A stretch of DNA of 64,000 nt from assembly GCF_900114825.1 (NCBI RefSeq), contig NZ_FOUI01000013.1, positions 1 to 64,000 on the forward strand, given 5' to 3'. The DNA is from Halopseudomonas yangmingensis. Lineage in GTDB: Bacteria; Pseudomonadota; Gammaproteobacteria; Pseudomonadales; Pseudomonadaceae. Shown piece by piece: positions 22,167 to 30,447 of this stretch (positions are counted from its first letter, which is position 1; every line of letters starts with the position of its first letter). The notes beneath the pieces are model-generated. The model saw nothing but the letters and a program-made list of their open reading frames with translations. It was not told the DNA's origin and searched no databases. A program made the position numbers and the translations under genes.

Positions 22167-23021
22167 TCAGTCAGTGTCGTCGGTTTTGACAAACAGCAGG
22201 GTCATGCGGTCACTTTCGCCGATGGCCAGATAGTGACTGCGATTCTCGTCGCCCAGGCGCAGGGTCGGCGGTAGCGTCCAGACCCCGGCCGGATGATCGG
22301 TACTGTCCTGCGGATTCTGGTTCACCGCACTGCGTGATACCAGGCTGAACCCGGCCTGTTCGGCCAGTTCGATGACCAGCTCCTCGGTCACATAACCGCT
22401 GCTGATCATATCCTCCAGCGATGTGCCAGGGCGCGCACGATGCTCGACAATACCCAGCATGCCACCGGGCTTGAGCACCGCATGGAACTTGTCGAATACC
22501 GCTCGGGTTTCATCCATCCCGGCAGCCAGCCAGTTGTGTACGTTGCGGAAGGTCAGTACCCGGTCGGCGCTGGCGGGTTCGGCAATCGAATGCGCCGGAT
22601 CATAATCCAGCATAGCCAGTTGCACCCGGTCATACACCCGCGGGCGCTGGGTGAGCAGGCGCTGGTAGCGTTCGCGCGAATTGCGGAAAAACTCCACCTC
22701 GCTGTCCGGATCGAAATGTGCAGCAATCAGCAGCCCTTCCTCGCGCAGCAGCGGCGCGAGAATTTCCGTATACCAGCCAGCGCCCGGCCAGACCTCAACC
22801 ACCGTGTGATCGGGCTGCACGGCAAAGAACGCCAGGGTCTGCTCAGGATTACGGTGGGCGTCGCGCAGGATGTTGCTGATCGAGCGACTCGAAACGCCGA
22901 CTGACTGACGCAACGATTCCTGATGTTCAAGACTCAATTGCGGCGGGGTTATCATGGTGTCCTGGGCCAGTGCCGAAGCCGCCAGGCTCAGGGCACAGGC
23001 ACCGACCAGCATTTTAAGCAT
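22167..23021 (-). CDS. Exported class I SAM-methyltransferase-like protein
   Basis: Methyltransferase-fold protein of 284 aa with an apparent Sec signal peptide (MLKMLVGACALSLAASALAQ, cleavage after ALA). After it comes a Rossmann-type core: VVEVWPGAGWYTEILAPLL as motif I, DYDPAH..., FRNVHNWLAAG and LKPGGMLGIVEHRA. Export is odd for an enzyme that would need cytosolic SAM, so it may have lost or changed activity; this is inference. The ATG at 23021 has AGGGA about 9 nt upstream and starts the signal peptide cleanly. It is divergent from arsS and is not an ArsM by its motifs (no paired Cys typical of ArsM). Confidence 0.8.
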   Translation of the reverse strand: MLKMLVGACALSLAASALAQDTMITPPQLSLEHQESLRQSVGVSSRSISNILRDAHRNPEQTLAFFAVQPDHTVVEVWPGAGWYTEILAPLLREEGLLIAAHFDPDSEVEFFRNSRERYQRLLTQRPRVYDRVQLAMLDYDPAHSIAEPASADRVLTFRNVHNWLAAGMDETRAVFDKFHAVLKPGGMLGIVEHRARPGTSLEDMISSGYVTEELVIELAEQAGFSLVSRSAVNQNPQDSTDHPAGVWTLPPTLRLGDENRSHYLAIGESDRMTLLFVKTDDTD

Positions 23022-23166
23022 GGGCGTATCCCTGTTGATGAGTTGACGGACTACCCTAACAGTTGGATACAGTTGCGTCATGCCGCAATCCTGTCAGGGT
23101 GTAACATCCGATCGGTTGCCAGGTCAGACCAGCAACCCCCTCGATCCGTTCCAAGGACCCTGAGTC

Positions 23167-24129
23167 GTGCACAACACACTGCCCCTGCTTGATCGCCTTA
23201 GCTTCCCTGCAATCCGGCGCAGCACCCTGCGCACCTTGCAGGTGAACCTGACCTACCGCTGCAACCAGCGCTGCCTGCACTGCCATGTGAATGCCGGCCC
23301 GACCCGCAGCGAAGCGATGAGCGACGAGGTGCTCGGCGTGCTGCAGGCGGTGATCGATGCCCACCCGGTGGACACCCTGGACCTGACCGGCGGCGCGCCG
23401 GAAATGCATCCGCGCTTTCGTCAGCTGGTGCAACACGCCAGGGCAGCCGGACTGACGGTGATCGACCGCTGCAACCTGACCATTCTGTCGGAGCCCGGTT
23501 ACGCGGATCTGGCCGACTTTCTCGCCGCGCAGCAGGTACAGATCTCCGCCTCGCTGCCCTGCTACTCGCGTGACAATGTCGACAGCCAGCGAGGCGATGG
23601 CGTGTTCGAGCGCAGCATTGCCGGGTTGCGCCAGCTCAACAGTCTGGGCTACGGCCAGCTGGACAGCGGCCTTGCGCTGAATCTGGTGTACAACCCGCAA
23701 GGCCCCAGCCTGCCCCCGCCGCAGGCGGCGCTGGAGGCTGACTACAAGCGCCACCTGCGGGAGGACTTCGGAATTGTCTTCAACCAGTTACACACCATCA
23801 CCAACCAGCCGATTGCGCGCTTTGGCAGCACTCTGGTGAGCAAGGGGCAGTTCAATGACTATATGCAGCTGCTGCGCGACAACTTCAGCGCCGACAACCT
23901 CGACGGCCTGATGTGCCGCAGCACTGTCAGTGTGGACTGGCAGGGCTATCTGTACGATTGCGACTTCAACCAGATGCTGGATCTGCCGATGCCTGTACTG
24001 GCGCGTGAGCGCAGTCACCTGCGCGACCTGCTGGCACAATCGCTGGACGGCCAGCCGATCGTCACCCGTGATCACTGTTTCGCCTGCACCGCCGGTCAGG
24101 GTTCCAGCTGCGGCGGCGCGCTGGCCTGA
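23167..24129 (+). CDS. arsS: Arsenosugar-type radical SAM protein ArsS
   Basis: Radical SAM enzyme of 320 aa in the ArsS / rSAM-SeCys (TIGR04167-type) family, thought to attach 5'-deoxyadenosine to a methylated arsenical in arsenosugar formation. The [4Fe-4S] motif is CNQRCLHC (C32, C36, C39), followed by DLTGGAPEMHP. The C-terminal domain ends in CFACTAGQGSSCGGA, the usual selenodomain region, here with Cys codons and no in-frame TGA. It begins with GTG at 23167 and opens a tightly packed seven-gene block ending at 30447. The assignment to arsenic chemistry rests on family and neighbours; ArsM is not in the window. Confidence 0.88.
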   Translation: MHNTLPLLDRLSFPAIRRSTLRTLQVNLTYRCNQRCLHCHVNAGPTRSEAMSDEVLGVLQAVIDAHPVDTLDLTGGAPEMHPRFRQLVQHARAAGLTVIDRCNLTILSEPGYADLADFLAAQQVQISASLPCYSRDNVDSQRGDGVFERSIAGLRQLNSLGYGQLDSGLALNLVYNPQGPSLPPPQAALEADYKRHLREDFGIVFNQLHTITNQPIARFGSTLVSKGQFNDYMQLLRDNFSADNLDGLMCRSTVSVDWQGYLYDCDFNQMLDLPMPVLARERSHLRDLLAQSLDGQPIVTRDHCFACTAGQGSSCGGALA

Positions 24130-24162
24130 ACCAGGACCTGTCCATAACAACGAGGATTCAGC

Positions 24163-25536
24163 ATGTCCGGCCTGGTCGGCGTATTTTTCTGGGGGTTTCT
24201 GCTGGTCTACGGTGCCCTGATGTACTGGATGACGCCGAAGACGGTTACTGTCGGCAGCTTTTTCAACGGTGAGGACAGTCAGGGTCGTCAGGCGTCACCT
24301 TTTCTGCTTACCGCGAGCATTTTCATCAGCTGGATTTTCGCCAAGTCGGTGACCAATGCCGCCAATCTGGGTGCCGAATTCGGTCTGGTCGGCGGGCTGG
24401 CCTATGCCACCTACTGGTTGTCGATCCCGCTCTGCGGCCTGGTGATTTTCCGCCTGCGCCGGCGCTTCGGCGCCACCGGGCTGGTCAGTTTCCTCACCTC
24501 GAACTATGGCCGCGCCGCCGCACTGGCGTTCTCGGCGGCGATCCTGATCCGTCTGTTCAATGAAGTCTGGAGCAATACCTCGGTGGTCGGCGGCTACTAC
24601 GGCGAGGCCGGCAGCACGGCATTTATCCTCGCTGCCCTGCTGTTCACCGGCGTGACCCTGGCCTACAGCCTGCGCGGCGGGCTGCGCAGCTCGATACTCA
24701 CCGATGCGGCACAGGCTGCAATCTTCGTCATCGCGCTGCTGATGGTGCTCGGGCTGGTACTGCCGCAGCACTCCCCGGCAGAGCTGGCCAGTACCAGCCA
24801 CTGGGCGCTGAATGCCGGGGTTGACCTGCTGCTGGTGGCCTGCCTGCAACTGGTCAGCTACCCCTTCCACGATCCGGTGCTGACCGACCGCGGTTTTATC
24901 AGCGAGGAGCGCCAGATGCTCAGGGCCTTTTCGCTGGCCGGGGTGCTGGGCTTCTTCGCCATCCTCGCCTTCAGCCTGATTGGTGTGCATGCCGATCTGG
25001 TCGGCATCGGCGTGTCCGGCAATGTGCCGGCCGAGCTGGCACGCTCGATGGGTATTGCCGCGCTGATGGTGATGACGCTGGTCATGGTGTCAGCCGCCGG
25101 TTCAACCCTGGATTCGACCTTTTCCAGTCTGGCACGCCTGACTGGCCGCGAGCTGCCGCAACTGGCCGGGCGCGACCTGGGACACAAGGCGATTGCCGTG
25201 GGCATGCTGGCGATGCTGCTGTTCGCGCTGTTCGGTAACCTGCCGATGCTGGCAGGCACCGACATCCTCAAGGCCACTACCATCAGCGGCACAATGGTTA
25301 TCGGCCTGGCGCCGGTATTTGTGCTGCACGGGCTGGTGCGCCCCACTGCACTGGGCTTTCACCTGAGCTTCTGGACCGGCCTGGGACTCGGGGTTGCGCT
25401 GACACTGGGTGGCATCCCGTCCAGCTGGGCGATTGGCGACGGCAAGTATGCCCTGCTGCTCGGCACCAACCTCTACGGCCTGCTGTTGTGCACCGCTGCC
25501 TACCTGATTCCCGGGCTGTTACGGGGGCGCGCATGA
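24163..25536 (+). CDS. Sodium:solute symporter-family transporter
   Basis: Integral membrane protein of 457 aa with about 13 hydrophobic helices, resembling the SSS (sodium:solute symporter) family. Segments such as SIFISWIFAKSVTNAANLGAEFG, TGVTLAYSLRGGLRSSILTD and VMVSAAGSTLDSTFSSLARL correspond to the conserved SSS helices (TM1/2, the GG(L/M)xAV(v)xTD-like motif and TM8 Ser-rich site). The substrate is unknown. It lies 33 bp after arsS and its stop overlaps the next gene (ATGA), so it is probably part of the same transcript and may move a precursor or product of that pathway. Confidence 0.82.
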   Translation: MSGLVGVFFWGFLLVYGALMYWMTPKTVTVGSFFNGEDSQGRQASPFLLTASIFISWIFAKSVTNAANLGAEFGLVGGLAYATYWLSIPLCGLVIFRLRRRFGATGLVSFLTSNYGRAAALAFSAAILIRLFNEVWSNTSVVGGYYGEAGSTAFILAALLFTGVTLAYSLRGGLRSSILTDAAQAAIFVIALLMVLGLVLPQHSPAELASTSHWALNAGVDLLLVACLQLVSYPFHDPVLTDRGFISEERQMLRAFSLAGVLGFFAILAFSLIGVHADLVGIGVSGNVPAELARSMGIAALMVMTLVMVSAAGSTLDSTFSSLARLTGRELPQLAGRDLGHKAIAVGMLAMLLFALFGNLPMLAGTDILKATTISGTMVIGLAPVFVLHGLVRPTALGFHLSFWTGLGLGVALTLGGIPSSWAIGDGKYALLLGTNLYGLLLCTAAYLIPGLLRGRA

Positions 25537-26492
25537 GGGCCGGACGCGATTGCCCGCTGGATTACCGACTGGGCGCGGCGGCGTTCAGTGGCGAGCCGGT
25601 ATTGCAGTGCGACAGCCTGTATGTGGTCGGGGGTCTGTACGGCAACCTGCAGGCCCTGCAGGCGCTGCAACGACGACTGGCCGCCGAGCCGGACGCGCGC
25701 GTGGTATTCAACGGCGATATGCACTGGTTCGACGGCGATCCCGCGTTGTTCGCCCGCCTTGAGCAGCAGCTGCAGCCTTACCTGCGCCTGCGCGGCAATG
25801 TCGAAACCGAGCTGGGTCGTGCTGATAGCAGTGCCGGCTGCGGTTGCGCCTACCCGGACAGCGTCGACCAGCAGCAGGTTGACTGGTCCAACGCCATCCA
25901 TGCCAGGTTGCAGGCCGCCGTGGCGCAACTACCCGGCATGGCCGCGCGCCTGGCAGCCCTGCCGGCTACCGCGCTGGTGCAGGTAGGCGACCAGCGGGTG
26001 GCCATCAGTCATGGCGACGAGCAGTCGCTGGCCGGCTGGCAATGCTCGCACCAGGCCCTGCAACAGTCCGCCCGCCAGCAGGCCCTGGGCGACTGGTGTC
26101 GACGCCATACCGTCAGCGTGCTGGCCTGCAGTCATACCTGCACCCCGGCGGCACTGGCCGAAACCGACTGGGCGGTGATCAACAACGGCGCCGCCGGCAT
26201 GCCGAACTTCGCCAACGGTCACTACGGGCTGGTCAGCCGGATTGCCCTGACGCCCCACCCCGCGGCCCTGTACCGGGCCCGGATCGGCGAGCTGCTGATT
26301 GAGGCCATTGCATTGAACTATGACCGGGACGCCATGCTGGCGGATTTCGACCGCCAATGGCCGACCGGCAGCCCGGCGGCCCTGGCCTACCGTCAACGCC
26401 TGCTGCAGGGCACAGCTACGCCACTGGCACAGGCTCTGCTTGGCGGCTTCAGTCTGTGCCAGACACTTTGCGCCCTGGACTCGGCATTGTAG
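25533..26492 (+). CDS. Metallophosphoesterase-like protein
   Basis: Protein of 319 aa with a calcineurin-like phosphoesterase layout: VVGGLYGNLQALQAL near 31-45 (the GDxHG region, with several changes), FNGDMHWFDGD (GD), LRGNVETELG (GNHE-like), ISHGDEQ and CSHTCTPAAL (GHTH-like), then VINNGAAGMPNF (NPGS-like). Some metal ligands are non-standard (for example GGLYGN in place of GDIHGN), so activity is likely but not certain. The start at 25533 overlaps the transporter stop (ATGA), which decides it over an upstream in-frame ATG. Its place in the block suggests removal of a phosphate from a sugar or nucleotide intermediate. Confidence 0.75.
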   Translation: MRAGRDCPLDYRLGAAAFSGEPVLQCDSLYVVGGLYGNLQALQALQRRLAAEPDARVVFNGDMHWFDGDPALFARLEQQLQPYLRLRGNVETELGRADSSAGCGCAYPDSVDQQQVDWSNAIHARLQAAVAQLPGMAARLAALPATALVQVGDQRVAISHGDEQSLAGWQCSHQALQQSARQQALGDWCRRHTVSVLACSHTCTPAALAETDWAVINNGAAGMPNFANGHYGLVSRIALTPHPAALYRARIGELLIEAIALNYDRDAMLADFDRQWPTGSPAALAYRQRLLQGTATPLAQALLGGFSLCQTLCALDSAL

Positions 26493-26577
26493 GCAGCCGG
26501 GCTGCAGGCCCGGCATTGACCGGTGCACTGGCGCCACTTATTGTATTGCACACAATATAAATACGAGTTGAGCCCCG

Positions 26578-27036
26578 ATGAAAATTCTCAAGCTGCTACT
26601 GATTGCCGTCATCTTGCTGATCCTGGCCTTCCTGGCCCGCGTCTACTGGCAGAACGCCCAGGTGCCCGACCTCGGCCACAGCAACGGCCAGCTCGCTCCA
26701 CTCGGCAGCAAACCCAACAGCGTCTCGACCCAGACCGATCAGGCCGACAAGCGTGTCGACCCCTGGCCATTCAAGTCTGACCGCGAGACCACACTGCAGG
26801 CGATTCTGGCTGCGGTGGAGAGCTATGGCGGTGCCCGCATCATCAGCCAGAACGGCCACTATCTGCGCGTACTGTTTACCACGCCGCTGATGCGCTACAA
26901 CGATGATGCCGAGTTCTATCTGGATGAGGCGGCCGGTCTGGTGCATTTTCGCTCGGCCAGCCGTGCCGGCACCTCGGACCTGGGCCTGAACCGCGCACGT
27001 TTCGAACAGCTCACCGCCCTCTATCAGCAGCAGTAA
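26578..27036 (+). CDS. DUF1499 membrane-anchored protein
   Basis: Protein of 152 aa with an N-terminal transmembrane or signal-anchor helix (about 5-23) and a DUF1499 domain. The family pattern is seen in KPNSVSTQTDQAD near 44-56, followed by WPFKSDRETTLQAILAAV and a C-terminal VHFRSASRAGTSDLGLNRAR. The function of DUF1499 is not known. An 85-bp gap with a small stem-loop (GCCGGGC/GCCCGGC at 26496-26513) separates it from the phosphoesterase gene. The downstream oxidoreductase fusion starts 15 bp after it, so co-transcription is likely. Confidence 0.83.
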   Translation: MKILKLLLIAVILLILAFLARVYWQNAQVPDLGHSNGQLAPLGSKPNSVSTQTDQADKRVDPWPFKSDRETTLQAILAAVESYGGARIISQNGHYLRVLFTTPLMRYNDDAEFYLDEAAGLVHFRSASRAGTSDLGLNRARFEQLTALYQQQ

Positions 27037-27051
27037 TCCTGCGGAGATCGC

Positions 27052-29193
27052 ATGTCCCTGAAAAAACTACTGCTGTTGGCCCTTATTGCCGCACTGGTAT
27101 TCGGCTTTTTTGCCCTGGACCTTAACCAGCACTTCAGTCTGGAGGCGATCAAGGCCCAGCAGGCGGTACTGCAGGACCGGGTCAGCAACCAGCTGCTGCT
27201 GGCCGCCGGCGTGTTTTTTGCCGTGTATGTGCTGGTAACCGCCCTGTCGCTGCCCGGTGCCGCGCTGATGACGCTGGTTGCCGGCGCCCTGTTCGGCCTG
27301 CTCTGGGGCTTTGTGCTGGTGTCCTTTGCCTCGACCCTGGGCGCCACCCTGGCCATGCTGATCAGCCGCTTTCTGCTGCGCGACTGGGTCAAGGCCCGCT
27401 TTGGCCGACGCCTTGAGGCGCTGGACCGGGGTGTTGAACGCGAGGGCGCCTTCTACCTGTTCGCCCTGCGTCTGGTGCCAGCCTTCCCGTTCTTTCTGAT
27501 CAATCTGGCGATGGGCCTGACCCGGCTGCCAGTGCGTACTTACTGGTGGGTCAGCCAGCTCGGCATGCTGCCCGGCACTCTGGTCTATGTGAATGCCGGT
27601 CGCGAGCTGGGACAGCTCGACTCGCTGGCCGGCATCCTCTCCCCCGGCCTGCTCGGCGCTTTTGTACTGCTCGGGCTGTTTCCGCTGCTGGCGCGCAGGC
27701 TGCTGGATCTGCTCAAGGCGCGGCGGGTCTATCAGGGCTGGCACAAGCCGGCGCGCTTTGAATGCAATCTGGTGGTGATCGGCGCCGGCAGTGGCGGACT
27801 GGTCAGCGCCTATATCGCTGCTGCGGTAAAGGCCGATGTAACGCTGATCGAGAAGCACGCCATGGGTGGCGACTGCCTGAATACCGGCTGTGTTCCATCC
27901 AAGGCACTGATCCGCTCGGCCAAACTGGCCGCCGAGGTAGCCCGCGCGCCGCAACTGGGATTCTCCCAGGCCAGTGCCACGGTGGATTTTGCCGCGGTGA
28001 TGCAGCGGGTGCAGGGCGTAATCAGCCAGATCGAGCCGCACGACTCGGTGCAACGCTACACCGGGCTGGGCGTCGAGGTGGTCAGTGGTGCGGCGCGGAT
28101 CACCTCGCCCTGGACCGTTGAGGTGAATGGCCGGCAGATCACCACCCGCAACATCATCATCGCCGCCGGCGCCCGGCCGATGGTGCCGGACTTGCCGGGA
28201 CTCGAGCAGGTGCCGATGGTCACCTCGGACACTGTCTGGAACCTGCGCCAACAGCCCAAACGCCTGCTGGTGCTGGGCGGTGGGCCGATTGGCTGCGAGC
28301 TGGCACTGGCCTTCCAGCGCCTCGGCAGCCAGGTAATCCAGATCGAACGCAGCGAACGCCTGCTGCTCCGCGAGGATAGCGACGTCAGCGAACTGGTCAC
28401 CGGCAGCCTGCGTCAGTCCGGGGTGGATCTGCGCCTGCGCCATCAGGTCGAGGCCTTCGAGTTGCGTAATGGCCTGCCGCATGCGCTGGTACGAGCGCCG
28501 GATGGCGCCGAGACGCTGGCCATCGAATTCGACTGCGTGCTGCTGGCGCTGGGCCGGATCGCCAACACCGAAGGCTATGGCGCCGAGACGCTGGGGCTCG
28601 CGACCCGGACCGATGGCACCCTGGAGACCAACGAATACCTGGCCACCCGCTTCCCGAACATCTTCGCCGTGGGTGATGTCACCGGCCCCTACCAGTTCAC
28701 CCATGCCGCCGCCCATCAGGCCTGGTACGCGGCAGTGAATGCCCTGTTCGGCAACCTCAAACGCTTCAAGGTCGACTACCGGGTGCTGCCGCACTGCACC
28801 TTCACCGACCCCGAAGTGGCGCGGGTCGGGCTGTCTGAGGACGAGGCGCAGGCCCAGGGTATCGCCTACGAGGTGACCCGCTACGGCATTGACGATCTGG
28901 ACCGGGCGATTGCCGATCAGGCCGCCGTAGGTTTCGTCAAGGTCCTCACTGTGCCGGGCAAGGATCGCATCCTCGGGGTCACCATTGTTGGCGCGCATGC
29001 CGGCGAGTTGCTGGCGGAATATGTGCTGGCAATGAAACACAACCTTGGACTGAACAGCATCCTCGGCAGCGTACACAGCTACCCGACCTTTGCCGAAGCC
29101 AACAAGTACGCCGCCGGCGAATGGAAGAAGGCCCACGCGCCCCAAGGCCTGTTGCGCCTGGTGGCACGCTGGCACGCCTGGAAACGCGGGTGA
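27052..29193 (+). CDS. TVP38/TMEM64 - FAD-dependent disulfide oxidoreductase fusion
   Basis: Two-domain protein of 713 aa. Residues 1-225 form a TVP38/TMEM64 (SNARE-associated, VTT) membrane domain with about six helices, including SLPGAALMTLVAGALFG at 66-82 and FALRLVPAFPFFLINLAMG at 137-155. From about 236 begins a class I pyridine-nucleotide disulfide oxidoreductase: VIGAGSGG at 242-249, redox-active CLNTGC (C275, C280), a second NAD(P)-binding GGGPIGCELALAF, GDVTGPYQFTH and the C-terminal HSYPTFAEANKYA. It resembles mercuric reductase and dihydrolipoamide dehydrogenase but lacks the C-terminal CC pair and the N-terminal HMA domain of MerA, so mercury reduction is not supported. The stop overlaps the next start (GTGA). 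Confidence 0.88.
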   Translation: MSLKKLLLLALIAALVFGFFALDLNQHFSLEAIKAQQAVLQDRVSNQLLLAAGVFFAVYVLVTALSLPGAALMTLVAGALFGLLWGFVLVSFASTLGATLAMLISRFLLRDWVKARFGRRLEALDRGVEREGAFYLFALRLVPAFPFFLINLAMGLTRLPVRTYWWVSQLGMLPGTLVYVNAGRELGQLDSLAGILSPGLLGAFVLLGLFPLLARRLLDLLKARRVYQGWHKPARFECNLVVIGAGSGGLVSAYIAAAVKADVTLIEKHAMGGDCLNTGCVPSKALIRSAKLAAEVARAPQLGFSQASATVDFAAVMQRVQGVISQIEPHDSVQRYTGLGVEVVSGAARITSPWTVEVNGRQITTRNIIIAAGARPMVPDLPGLEQVPMVTSDTVWNLRQQPKRLLVLGGGPIGCELALAFQRLGSQVIQIERSERLLLREDSDVSELVTGSLRQSGVDLRLRHQVEAFELRNGLPHALVRAPDGAETLAIEFDCVLLALGRIANTEGYGAETLGLATRTDGTLETNEYLATRFPNIFAVGDVTGPYQFTHAAAHQAWYAAVNALFGNLKRFKVDYRVLPHCTFTDPEVARVGLSEDEAQAQGIAYEVTRYGIDDLDRAIADQAAVGFVKVLTVPGKDRILGVTIVGAHAGELLAEYVLAMKHNLGLNSILGSVHSYPTFAEANKYAAGEWKKAHAPQGLLRLVARWHAWKRG

Positions 29194-29867
29194 AGCTGTC
29201 AATTGTCATGCCGGTACGTAATGAGGCTGCCGGCATAGTCCAGGCGCTGCTGCCGCTGCAGGAACTGCGTGGCGCGCTGGAGCTGATTGTTGTCGACGGC
29301 CAAAGTCAGGATGCCACCCGGCTGCTTGCCCAGCCCCTGGCCGACCAGCTGCTTGAAAGCAGCCCGGGCCGAGCCCGACAGATGAATACCGGGGCGGCGG
29401 CAGCACAGGGCGACTGGCTGCTGTTTCTGCACGCCGATACACGGCTGCCCGATGGTTTTATCTCGCTATTGCAAGAGGCGCAGGACAGCGGCGCCGACTG
29501 GGGCCGTTTCGATGTACAGCTGGAACCCTCATCGGCACTGCTGCGACTGGTGGCCCGGATGATCAACCTGCGCTCGCGCCTGACCGGGGTCTGCACCGGC
29601 GACCAGGCCCTCTTCCTGCGCCGCCGGCTGTTCGAACAGCTCGGTGGCTACGCCGAGATCCCGCTGATGGAGGATGTCGAGCTGAGCAAACGCCTGCGCC
29701 GGGTCAGCCGCCCCTTCTGCATAGCCACCCCGCTGACCACCTCCAGCCGCCGCTGGCAGCAGCACGGCACCCTGCGCACCATATTGCTGATGTGGCAGCT
29801 GCGCCTGCTGTACTGGCTGGGAGTAGCACCGGAGCGGTTGGCGGAGAGTTACCGGAGTACTCGCTGA
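29190..29867 (+). CDS. Family-2 glycosyltransferase, arsenosugar / rSAM-selenodomain type 2
   Basis: Glycosyltransferase family 2 protein of 225 aa, matching the TIGR04283-type 'transferase 2, rSAM/selenodomain-associated' group. It has LSIVMPVRNEAAGI at the N-terminus (GT-A nucleotide-binding start), VVDGQSQDATRLL, ARQMNTGAAAAQGDWLLFLHADTRLP with the metal-binding DxD-like HADT, and CTGDQALFLRRRLF, IPLMEDVELSKRL near the C-terminus. The start is GTG at 29190, overlapping the oxidoreductase stop; this gives the family-like N-terminus KLSIVMPV. The usual partners (ArsS and the next gene) are adjacent, supporting a shared pathway. Confidence 0.88.
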   Translation: MKLSIVMPVRNEAAGIVQALLPLQELRGALELIVVDGQSQDATRLLAQPLADQLLESSPGRARQMNTGAAAAQGDWLLFLHADTRLPDGFISLLQEAQDSGADWGRFDVQLEPSSALLRLVARMINLRSRLTGVCTGDQALFLRRRLFEQLGGYAEIPLMEDVELSKRLRRVSRPFCIATPLTTSSRRWQQHGTLRTILLMWQLRLLYWLGVAPERLAESYRSTR

Positions 29868-29868
29868 C

Positions 29869-30447
29869 ATGCTGCCCCTGCTGATCTTCGCCAAGGCACC
29901 GGTTCCCGGACAGGTAAAAACCCGTCTGATTCCTGCGCTGGGTGCCGAGGGTGCCTGTGCGCTGTACCTGCGCCTGCTGGAACATTGCCTGCAACAAACT
30001 GCCGATTGGTCGGGGCCGCGCCTGCTGTATTGTGCGCCGGATACGCAGCATCCCGCGCTGCAGCGACTGGCGACGCAGCATGGCCTGCAGTTGCGCGTGC
30101 AACAGGGCGAAGATCTGGGACAACGGATGGGCAATGCCCTGGCGCAGCACCCGGAAGGCGCGTTGCTGATTGGCAGTGACTGCCCGGAGCTTGGCTGCCA
30201 GCACCTGCAGGCAGCCGCCGAGGCGCTACGCCAGCACGACTGTGCAATTCTGCCGAGCAAGGACGGCGGCTATGTGCTGATCGGCCTGCGCCAGCCGCAT
30301 GCTGCGCCCTTTGCCGGTATGCAGTGGAGTCATCCCCAGGTGCTGGCCGATACCCGCCTGCGATTGCAGCAGGCCGGACTGTCGCTATGGCTGGGCGAGA
30401 CCCTGTGGGATCTGGATGAACCTGAAGATCTGCCGCGCTTCAGCTGA
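29869..30447 (+). CDS. DUF2064 glycosyltransferase, arsenosugar / rSAM-selenodomain type 1
   Basis: Nucleotidyl/glycosyl-transferase-like protein of 192 aa in the TIGR04282-type 'transferase 1, rSAM/selenodomain-associated' (DUF2064) group. Marks are [21 protein letters not shown] near 5-25, [36 protein letters not shown] and [13 protein letters not shown] at the C-terminus. It follows the previous glycosyltransferase by a single base pair and is the last gene of the plus-strand block. Its end overlaps recR on the other strand by 8 bp. Confidence 0.9.
   Translation: MLPLLIFAKAPVPGQVKTRLIPALGAEGACALYLRLLEHCLQQTADWSGPRLLYCAPDTQHPALQRLATQHGLQLRVQQGEDLGQRMGNALAQHPEGALLIGSDCPELGCQHLQAAAEALRQHDCAILPSKDGGYVLIGLRQPHAAPFAGMQWSHPQVLADTRLRLQQAGLSLWLGETLWDLDEPEDLPRFS

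Noticed and set aside
22270-22281. GGCGGTAGCGT resembling the RfaH ops element
   Set aside because: It lies antisense inside the exported methyltransferase-like gene and lacks the full ops sequence; likely chance.
22167-23021. ArsM arsenite methyltransferase
   Set aside because: It has a signal peptide and lacks the conserved Cys residues of ArsM.
23042-23071. TTGACG with GATACA 17 bp downstream as an arsS promoter
   Set aside because: The -10 matches poorly (three of six bases); too weak to annotate.
27052-29193. Mercuric reductase MerA
   Set aside because: It has the CxxxxC disulfide but not the C-terminal Cys pair or an HMA domain, and no mer genes are nearby.
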